A program made the position numbers and the translations under genes. From NCBI RefSeq assembly GCF_900109745.1, contig NZ_FOAV01000006.1, positions 1-64,000 on the forward strand: a stretch of DNA of 64,000 nt, written 5' to 3'. The DNA is from Roseateles sp. YR242. GTDB taxonomy: Bacteria > Pseudomonadota > Gammaproteobacteria > Burkholderiales > Burkholderiaceae_C. Every line of letters begins with the position of its first letter. Position 1 is the stretch's first letter. Positions 55,340 to 62,276 of this stretch are shown piece by piece. Below the pieces are notes generated by a model, which worked only from the letters and a program-made list of their open reading frames with translations, ran no database searches and had not been told where the DNA came from.

Positions 55340-56221
55340 ATGACTCAAGCCTCGTCCACCGTTGAAGACCCGGCCGCGCTGCGCGCGGCCCTGACACAGG
55401 CGCAGCAGCAGCTGCACGCGCTGCAGATGGAGCTGGACGAGACCAACCGGGGTGTCCTGGCGCTGTATGCCGAGCTCGACACCCAGGCGCAGCATCTACG
55501 TCAGGCCACCGAGCTGAAGAGCCGCTTCCTGGCCTACATGAGCCACGAGTTCCGCACCCCCATTGCTTCCATCCGCAGCCTCACCCGGCTGCTGTTGGAC
55601 CGGGTGGACGGCCCGCTCACGGGTGAACAGGAAAAACAGATCCAGTTCATCCGGACCACCTCGGAAGAATTTACCGACATGGTCAACGACCTGCTGGACC
55701 TGGCCAAGGTCGAAGCCGGACGCATTGATGTCTCGCCGGCCTGGTTCGAGCTGGTGGACCTGTTTGCCGCGCTGCGCGGCATGTTCAAGCCGGTGCTCGT
55801 CAACCCGGAGGTGCAGCTCATCTTCGAAGAGCCCGTGGGCACCTCGCAGCTGTTCACCGACAACGCCAAGCTCTCGCAGATCCTGCGCAACTACATCTCC
55901 AATGCGCTGAAGTTCACCGCCCATGGTGAGGTTCGGGTGTCGGCGGTGCAGCAAGGCGACAGCATGGTCTTCTCTGTCAGCGACACCGGCATCGGCATCG
56001 CCGAGGAATTCCACCAGGCCATCTTCCAGGACTTCATCCAGCTGGATTCCCCCATTCAGAAACGTCTGCGCGGCACCGGCCTGGGCCTGTCCCTGAGCAA
56101 GCGGCTGGCGGAGCTGCTGGGCGGCCATGTGGGCCTGGTCAGCGAAGCCGGCAAGGGGTCGGTATTCTCGGTAACAGTGCCGCTGCGCGTCCGAGACGCC
56201 GGCAGCGAGCCCAGCGCATGA
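55340..56221 (+). CDS. Soluble histidine kinase of the stressosome operon
   Basis: 293-aa kinase without membrane or sensor domain. Residues 10-55 form a coiled coil (RAALTQAQQQLHALQMELDE). HisKA has FLAYMSHEFRTPIASIRSL (His near residue 70). HATPase_c has ILRNYISNALKFTAHGEV, DTGIGIAEEF and LRGTGLGLSLSKRLAELLGG. All motifs are intact. With no input domain of its own it probably takes its signal from the Rsb proteins encoded directly upstream (10-bp gap). Its stop overlaps the next kinase start by 4 bp (ATGA). Confidence 0.92.
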   Translation: MTQASSTVEDPAALRAALTQAQQQLHALQMELDETNRGVLALYAELDTQAQHLRQATELKSRFLAYMSHEFRTPIASIRSLTRLLLDRVDGPLTGEQEKQIQFIRTTSEEFTDMVNDLLDLAKVEAGRIDVSPAWFELVDLFAALRGMFKPVLVNPEVQLIFEEPVGTSQLFTDNAKLSQILRNYISNALKFTAHGEVRVSAVQQGDSMVFSVSDTGIGIAEEFHQAIFQDFIQLDSPIQKRLRGTGLGLSLSKRLAELLGGHVGLVSEAGKGSVFSVTVPLRVRDAGSEPSA

Positions 56222-58242
56222 GCGAGCCCCGGGCCATCGACCGCTCGCAGCACCGTTTGCTGGTGGTCAATGACGACCCCGTGGGCCGCTACACCACCGT
56301 GCGGCTGCTCAACGCCGCCGGTTTCCCCACCGAGGAGGCCGCCACTGGCGCCCAGGCCCTGGCGATCGCGAACCGCGACATTTCTGCCGTGGTGCTGGAC
56401 ATCCACCTGCCCGATATCGACGGCTTCGAGCTCTGCCGCCGCCTGCGGGCGCAGCGCACCACCTTCCGCTTGCCGGTAATCCACCTCACCGCCGCCTACC
56501 TGACGGACGAGGACAAGGTGCGCGGGCTGGACGCCGGCGCGGACGCCTACCTCACCCACCCGGTGGAACCCGCCGTGCTGGTCTCCACCATCCAGGCGCT
56601 GGTGCGCACGCAGGCCGCCGAAGAGGCCATGCGCCGCAGCGAGATCAAGTTCCGCACGGTCTACGCCCAGGCCCCCAGCGGCATCTGCCTGCTGCAGGCC
56701 GCCGACGGTGCCGTACTGGACGCCAACCCCGCCATGCTGGCGCTGCTGCGGCGCGACGCCACGGCGGTGGTGGGTCACCCTCTGCTGAGCTTCGTGGCGC
56801 AGGCGGACCGGGCGGTGGCGATGCAGTTCTTCCTGCGCATGGAAGAAGGCGGCATCAGCGCCCAATTCGCGGTGCTCAGGCCCACTGGTGAACCGGTGCC
56901 CGTGGAGTGGACCACCTCGCCCCCGGTCGAGCCCGGCGTCGGCATGGTCATGGCCATCGACATCTCCCAACGCGAACAATTGGCCCAGCAGCGCCTGGAG
57001 ATGCTGGACCGCGAGCGCACCGCCCGCAGCGAGGCCGAACGCCTGAGCCGGCTCAAGGACGACCTGATCGCGGTGCTCTCCCACGAGTTGCGTACGCCAC
57101 TCAACGCCATCATGGGCTGGACCCATGTGCTGCAACGCCACAGCCCGCCGGAGCTGCTGACCAAGGGGCTCACCGCCATCGAGCGCAACATCAACATCCA
57201 GGCCCGCATGATCTCGGACATCCTCGACATGTCCCGCCTGAACGTCGGCAAGCTGCCGCTGAGCCGGGAACGCGTGGACGCCGGCAGCATCATCCGGGCG
57301 GCCGTGGCGGCGGTGCAGGAAGGCCTGATCACCGGCGGCCACGGGCTGGCGCTGGTGCTGCAGGATGAAGCCCTTCCCCTGCTGGCCGACAGCGGGCGTG
57401 TGCAGCAGGTGATCTGGAACCTGGTGGGCAATGCGGCCAAGTTCTCGCCCAAGGGCAGCACCATCACCGTGACGCTGCGCGAGCAGGACGGTGGTGCGCT
57501 GGTGCAGGTGTCCGATCAAGGCCAGGGCATCGCGCCCGAGTTCCTGCCCTACATTTTCGACCGCTTCACCCAGAGCGATGCGGCCAGCAACCGCCACCAC
57601 GGCGGCCTCGGCCTGGGGCTGGCCATCGTGAAGAGCCTGGTGGAGGCCCATGGAGGCTGGGTCAGCGTGCACAGCGAGGGCGCCGGCTTGGGCACGCAGA
57701 TCAGCTTCTGGCTGCCCGGTGAAGAGGCCGCCCTGTCCCTGGACATCACGGACACTGCAGCCGGCCTGCTCGGGCCGGCGGAAGGCCCGGAGACCGTCAC
57801 CCTGACCAGCCTGGCAGGCGTGCGTGTGCTGCTGGTGGACGACGACGCGGAAGCCGGCGCGATGCTGCGCCTCATCCTGGGGGAGCGCGGCATCCGCGTG
57901 ACGCTGGTCCACAGCGCCGACGAGGCCCTCGCCTCACTGGACGGCCAGACCTTCGACCTGCTCATCAGCGATGTGGGCATGCCGGGCAAGGACGGCTATG
58001 AGCTGATCCGTGAGGTCCGGCAGCGCGAGATCGGCCGATCGGGCGCCAACGGAGCGCCAGGCGCTGGCAGTGCCACGGCCACCACGGCCGCGGCGCGCAT
58101 CCCGGCCATCGCCCTCACCGCCTTTTCTCGCGATGTGGACCGGCAGCAAGCCCTGCAAGCGGGTTTTGACGCCCATCTCAGCAAGCCACTGAAACCCCAG
58201 CAGTTGCTGCGGGCGATGGAGCAGATCACGCTCTTGCATTGA
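56218..58242 (+). CDS. Hybrid kinase REC-PAS-HisKA-HATPase-REC, last gene of the stressosome operon
   Basis: 674 aa. Residues 1-135 form a receiver (LLVVNDDPVGRYTTVR, VVLDIHLPDIDGFE); the usual Lys-Pro near the end is replaced by LTHPVEP. A PAS domain (about 140-255: APSGICLLQAADGAVLDANP) is followed by HisKA ([20 protein letters not shown]), HATPase_c (VIWNLVGNAAKFSPKGSTIT; HGGLGLGLAIVKSLVEAHGG) and a C-terminal receiver (VLLVDDDAEAGAM, LLISDVGMPGKDGYELI, LSKPLKPQQLL), all with key residues. It can accept phosphate from the preceding kinase through its N-terminal receiver. No DNA-binding output is encoded in the operon. Confidence 0.92.
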   Translation: MSEPRAIDRSQHRLLVVNDDPVGRYTTVRLLNAAGFPTEEAATGAQALAIANRDISAVVLDIHLPDIDGFELCRRLRAQRTTFRLPVIHLTAAYLTDEDKVRGLDAGADAYLTHPVEPAVLVSTIQALVRTQAAEEAMRRSEIKFRTVYAQAPSGICLLQAADGAVLDANPAMLALLRRDATAVVGHPLLSFVAQADRAVAMQFFLRMEEGGISAQFAVLRPTGEPVPVEWTTSPPVEPGVGMVMAIDISQREQLAQQRLEMLDRERTARSEAERLSRLKDDLIAVLSHELRTPLNAIMGWTHVLQRHSPPELLTKGLTAIERNINIQARMISDILDMSRLNVGKLPLSRERVDAGSIIRAAVAAVQEGLITGGHGLALVLQDEALPLLADSGRVQQVIWNLVGNAAKFSPKGSTITVTLREQDGGALVQVSDQGQGIAPEFLPYIFDRFTQSDAASNRHHGGLGLGLAIVKSLVEAHGGWVSVHSEGAGLGTQISFWLPGEEAALSLDITDTAAGLLGPAEGPETVTLTSLAGVRVLLVDDDAEAGAMLRLILGERGIRVTLVHSADEALASLDGQTFDLLISDVGMPGKDGYELIREVRQREIGRSGANGAPGAGSATATTAAARIPAIALTAFSRDVDRQQALQAGFDAHLSKPLKPQQLLRAMEQITLLH

Positions 58243-58348
58243 TTTTTGGCAAGATTTCACCGGGAACCCGCGCCAGGCCTCGGAGGCACCAAGTGATGCA
58301 CACGCCCGATTCCATGGGCACACCTCACCGCATCAAGGAGCCCTCGCC

Positions 58349-60028
58349 GTGATCTACCTCGCCCCAGGCCGCCTCCCCTCATGCACCACTCGCGCCGACC
58401 AGACAGGCCGCGCAGGCGCCACCGTACACGCCGAAGCCGTTCGCGCCGCTCGCGAGACGCTCCCGCCTAAAAAGGCGAGCTTCCTCAATCGGCTGCTGGG
58501 CCGCCACTCGGCGAAGCACAACACCAGCACGGGTTCACCCGTCCAGGCTGCGGCCGTGGGCATCTCACAACCGAAGCCCTCAGCATTCAGTTTTCCGAAG
58601 GAACGCCTGGACGAACTGGGGCGCCGCTTCGGCCACACCGGCCTGCTGCGCTGGGTGCGGTCCAAACAGAGTGCCCCTGACTTCACCCGGGTTCTTGACG
58701 CCGCCCGAGCCCTGAGCCGCTGTGACCCTGACGATGCCTACCGGCCCGCGCGGCAACTGCAGGAGACCCTCAAGGGCTACCTCACGCCGAAACGCTTGGA
58801 TCGGTGGGAGGCCTTGGTGGACAAGAACAACCGGGCTGCCAAAGCGGCCGACATGAAGCAAGTTGCCGTGCTCGAAATGCGCCAGGCGGTGGACGAACTG
58901 CTCGTCAACCGGTTCTCGCCGAACCCGCGCGCCTACCCGAACGATCCCGTGGCACAACGGGTCGCGACCGAGCGGCAGGCCGCCATCCTCGCGCGGCATG
59001 GGGCCACATCGACCGCCGAGGCCGGCACCTCGGACGTCGTCCTGATCAAGACCCCGCAAAAGCAGGTGGCCTATGCCTTCAAGCCGATGAAGGGCGAATC
59101 GCCCCAGAACTTCGCGCCTCCTGGTGGCGCGGCGATGCGCGAGAAGATGTGCAGCGTGCTGAATGATGAGGTCCTCAACACCACCGGCCTGGACTTCGGA
59201 TTCCCCAAGGTCCAGCTCGGGACCCACGAGGGTGAATTCGGCGCCCTCATCGAGGGGATCAATGGTCGGACGATGGATGCACATGCGCTGGCCATCAACG
59301 CAGCCCCCTCCGAGGCGGGGCTCCACGAAGTCAACCGGACGAGAAAGCTCTGGACGACCCAGGTCACCCGCATCCAGGCACGGGAACTCCAGAAGGTCAT
59401 GCTCGCCAACCTTGCCATGGGCAATGTCGATGTCAAGTGGGGCAACATGTTGGTCGACCTCCACGGAAACTGCCGCCCGATTGATGGCGGGTCCGCCTTC
59501 CCCACCCGATGCGCACTGGCCAGGATCAGCTATCAAGGCATGGCGCCGGACAAGCTTTGCGACGGCCCCATCATGGGGAGTCTTCCAGCCGGTGATGAAC
59601 CGATGGACCCGGCGTTGCGCACGCAGTTCCTGGCCATCAACACGAAGGCGCTGGCGTCCACGTTGCTGGCCCGTCGGCGCGAGCTGCTGGACCAACAGCC
59701 GCCCGATCTCCTCATCAATGGCGAGGCGCCGGACCGGGAGCGTATGCTGGATGAGGACGCCGTCCTGGCGGGCATCGCCTCACTGGAACTGACCCAACGC
59801 ATCCTGAGGGAAACGCCCGACTGCAGCATGCGCACCTTGGCGCAGCGCTACATCACGGGACTGCAGGCAGCCGTGCCGACCTCCGACGTGGAGGCCTACC
59901 AGCGGATGGACGAAACGCATTCCTTCAACACCATGTCCAAACAGAAGCTGTTCATGGCCTCCTTTGATCGCGAGGTGGCAGGCGAGATGGCGAACCCGGC
60001 GCGCCGCAGCGTCGCACGCAGCGCATGA
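58349..60028 (+). CDS. Unassigned protein with an atypical (PI3/4-kinase-like) kinase signature
   Basis: 559 aa from GTG 58349, with AAGGAG 9-14 nt upstream. I do not recognise the family by name. The first 85 residues are polar and basic and look disordered. Helical segments follow (90-215). Residues 230-400 contain a likely ATP site: VAYAFKPMKGE (candidate catalytic-site Lys), then ANLAMGNVDVKWGNMLVD and CRPIDGGSAFP. The spacing Gly-Asn-x-Asp-x4-Asn followed by Ile-Asp-Gly-Gly corresponds to the catalytic and metal loops of PI3/4-kinase or actin-fragmin-kinase type folds. A cargo-like N-terminus, with no signal peptide or membrane helix, would fit a secreted effector. It sits 106 bp after the stressosome operon and is convergent with pqqU. 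Confidence 0.6.
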   Translation: MIYLAPGRLPSCTTRADQTGRAGATVHAEAVRAARETLPPKKASFLNRLLGRHSAKHNTSTGSPVQAAAVGISQPKPSAFSFPKERLDELGRRFGHTGLLRWVRSKQSAPDFTRVLDAARALSRCDPDDAYRPARQLQETLKGYLTPKRLDRWEALVDKNNRAAKAADMKQVAVLEMRQAVDELLVNRFSPNPRAYPNDPVAQRVATERQAAILARHGATSTAEAGTSDVVLIKTPQKQVAYAFKPMKGESPQNFAPPGGAAMREKMCSVLNDEVLNTTGLDFGFPKVQLGTHEGEFGALIEGINGRTMDAHALAINAAPSEAGLHEVNRTRKLWTTQVTRIQARELQKVMLANLAMGNVDVKWGNMLVDLHGNCRPIDGGSAFPTRCALARISYQGMAPDKLCDGPIMGSLPAGDEPMDPALRTQFLAINTKALASTLLARRRELLDQQPPDLLINGEAPDRERMLDEDAVLAGIASLELTQRILRETPDCSMRTLAQRYITGLQAAVPTSDVEAYQRMDETHSFNTMSKQKLFMASFDREVAGEMANPARRSVARSA

Positions 60029-60034
60029 TCCCGG

Positions 60035-62272
60035 TCAGGAACCGAGGTCCGTGGTGAACTTCAGCCCCAGCCACCAGGTTCGCCCCGGTGCGGGCTCGTA
60101 GAACCGCCCGTTGCCATCGTTGACGATGACACTGCCCACATAACGCCTGTCCATCAGGTTCTCGACCCGGGCGATCCAGGTCCAGCGTCCTGCCTGGGCC
60201 TGCCCCTCCTGGCTGAGCCGCAGATGGAGCAGGCCGTAGCCGGGCGCGAACTCGCTGTTCGTGTCGTTCACGGCCGTTCGCTTCACGGCGCGCCACTCCA
60301 CGGCCGCCTCACCGCCCGCCCACACCGGTGGCTTCCAGGCCAGCTCCGCGAAGGCACTGCCGCCGTTGGTGCCGGCAATGCGCCGGCCGGCAGCCACCGG
60401 CACGTTGGCAGTGGCGCAAGGCGTGCCGGTGCAGGTCTGGAAGCTGTCGCGATAACTGGCCTCCAGGGTGCTCACGGCCCAGGCCGTGCGCCAGCCCGGC
60501 GTGAAGCGCCAGGCCCCGGAGACTTCCAGCCCGCTGCGGCGGGTACGGCCCACGTTCTGGTAGCTGGAGCGCCCGCCGCTGTTGGTCAGCACCGCGATCT
60601 CGTCGCGGGTGGCGATATGGAACACGGTGGCGTCGAGTTCCAGTCGCTCGCGCCGCCACTTCAGCCCCACCTCCTGCTGGCGGCTCTTCTGCGGTTTCAG
60701 GTCGGCATTGAAGCCACCGCCGCCGTCGGGCCGGTAGGCCAGTTCGTTCAGGGTCGGGGATTCAAAACCCTGCCCGGCCGCCGCATGCAGCAGCAGGCCT
60801 TCCGCCACCTGCCAGCCCAGCCCGAGCGCCGGGTTGGCATAGCGGTAGCGGCGCGCGCCGGAATCGTCGCCATTGCTCAGGAAGTGGTCCTGCGTGGACA
60901 TCCGCACCTGGCCTGCACGTACGCCCAAGGTGGCCTCCAGGGTCGTGGTAACGGCGCCCTGCCATTGGGCATAGGCTTCCCGTGTGGAGGCTTCGTTCTC
61001 CTCGTCGCGCCGCAGCGCGCCAGTGACGCCCAGTTGCTGGGCCGTGCCGGTGCCGATGAAGTTCTCGTAGCCCTGGCGGTCGTCCCGCTGGCGCTCGAGA
61101 TTCAGGCCGGTGGAGAGGGCGCCACCGGCCACGCGCCAGACCAGGCGGCCATCCACGCCGTCGTAGCGCCGGTCGAAGTCCACCACCCCACCACCGCTGC
61201 CGGGGGCAGCCTGGGCGCCCACCGTGATGGACTGCCACTGGGTCACGCCACGCCAGCCGGTGTAGGCCACCAGGCTGCTGTCAGTCAGCGGGCCTGCCGC
61301 ATCGAAACGGTGGCGCCAGCGGCCGCCCAGCTGCGTCTGGGTGGCGTTCTTGCGGGTGTTGAACTGCTCGGCCTGCGGCGTGGTCTGGTCGGGATTTTCA
61401 TTCCATTGCGCACGTGTCAGCCCCAGGGGGTCCTGGGCACGCTGGTTCAGTGAATTCGCCAGCAGCGTCAGGCTGTCCGCTTCGCCAGTCCAGGCCAGGC
61501 GCCCATTGAGCAGGGTGCGGTGGGCCTCGCTCTGCGGACGGAACCCATCGATTTGAAAGCCGCTGGCGCTGGCCTGCCCCTCCCAGCCATGGCCCAGCGG
61601 TGCAGCCGCGCTCACCCGGGCCTGACGCAGGCCATTGGCACCCGCGTCCAGGTCCAGTTCAACGGCGGGCCGGGCCACGGGTGCGGAGACAGTGGCGATC
61701 ACACCGCCCGAGCTGTTGCCATACAGCGCCGTGAAGGGGCCTCGCACCACCTCCACGCGCTGGGCGGAGGCGAGGTCGAAGTGGGTCACCTGGCCCTGCC
61801 CGTCCGGCATGGTGGCGGGGATACCGTCCGTGTAGAGCCTCAGGCCCCGCACACCGAAGGGCGCCCGTGCGCCAAAGCCGCGCGAAGAGAGTTGCAAGTC
61901 CTGCGCATAGTTCTGGCGGTTGTTGGCGGTGATGCCCGGCACCCGTGCCAGCGCCTCGGAAAGATTCACCATCGGTCCGGCCAGGCGCAGCGTGTCCGCG
62001 TCCAGCACCGTGGCGGCATAGGGTGCACTGGACAGTGCCCGCTCGGTGACACTGCCGGTCACCACCACGGTGGGAAGACGGGCCGCGACGGCTGGCGAAC
62101 CCTCGGGCGTTTGCGTCCGGGCCGATGGCGCCGGTTCCTGCGTCCGGGCCGATGGCGCCGGCTCCTGCGTCCGGGCCAACGGCCCAGGCTCCTGGGTCTG
62201 GGCCAGCGCAGCACCCATGCTGCACAGGCCACCCAGCACCAGTGTCGATCCGACACGTCTTCTCAACATCAT
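60035..62272 (-). CDS. pqqU: TonB-dependent receptor of the PqqU/YncD type
   Basis: 745 aa from ATG 62272. Signal peptide (residues 1-24, ending ALAQ), then a repeated low-complexity segment (TQEPAPSAR units, residues 25-55), the plug domain (residues 60-190) and a 22-strand barrel. The plug has the stretch NNRQNYAQDLQLSSRGFGAR and YTDGIPATMPDGQGQ, which I recall as near-identical in E. coli YncD, now known as the PQQ receptor PqqU. The C-terminus (YVGSVIVNDGNGRFYEPAPG) also matches. It would import PQQ across the outer membrane. It starts 4 bases after the oxidase subunit gene, so it is co-transcribed with it. Confidence 0.85.
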   Translation of the reverse strand: MMLRRRVGSTLVLGGLCSMGAALAQTQEPGPLARTQEPAPSARTQEPAPSARTQTPEGSPAVAARLPTVVVTGSVTERALSSAPYAATVLDADTLRLAGPMVNLSEALARVPGITANNRQNYAQDLQLSSRGFGARAPFGVRGLRLYTDGIPATMPDGQGQVTHFDLASAQRVEVVRGPFTALYGNSSGGVIATVSAPVARPAVELDLDAGANGLRQARVSAAAPLGHGWEGQASASGFQIDGFRPQSEAHRTLLNGRLAWTGEADSLTLLANSLNQRAQDPLGLTRAQWNENPDQTTPQAEQFNTRKNATQTQLGGRWRHRFDAAGPLTDSSLVAYTGWRGVTQWQSITVGAQAAPGSGGGVVDFDRRYDGVDGRLVWRVAGGALSTGLNLERQRDDRQGYENFIGTGTAQQLGVTGALRRDEENEASTREAYAQWQGAVTTTLEATLGVRAGQVRMSTQDHFLSNGDDSGARRYRYANPALGLGWQVAEGLLLHAAAGQGFESPTLNELAYRPDGGGGFNADLKPQKSRQQEVGLKWRRERLELDATVFHIATRDEIAVLTNSGGRSSYQNVGRTRRSGLEVSGAWRFTPGWRTAWAVSTLEASYRDSFQTCTGTPCATANVPVAAGRRIAGTNGGSAFAELAWKPPVWAGGEAAVEWRAVKRTAVNDTNSEFAPGYGLLHLRLSQEGQAQAGRWTWIARVENLMDRRYVGSVIVNDGNGRFYEPAPGRTWWLGLKFTTDLGS

Positions 62273-62276
62273 CCGT

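Noticed and set aside
52413-58348. A sigma factor or RsbV/RsbW gene hidden in the stressosome operon
   Set aside because: All coding space is accounted for by six genes; no frame with sigma or anti-sigma features was found. RpoS at 5662 is 47 kb away, and any link is unsupported.
58243-58348. hrp/PIP-type promoter box upstream of the kinase-like gene
   Set aside because: I looked for TTCG-N16-TTCG or GGAACC-N15-CCAC type boxes and found no convincing match; GGAACC occurs at 58262 but without a properly spaced partner.
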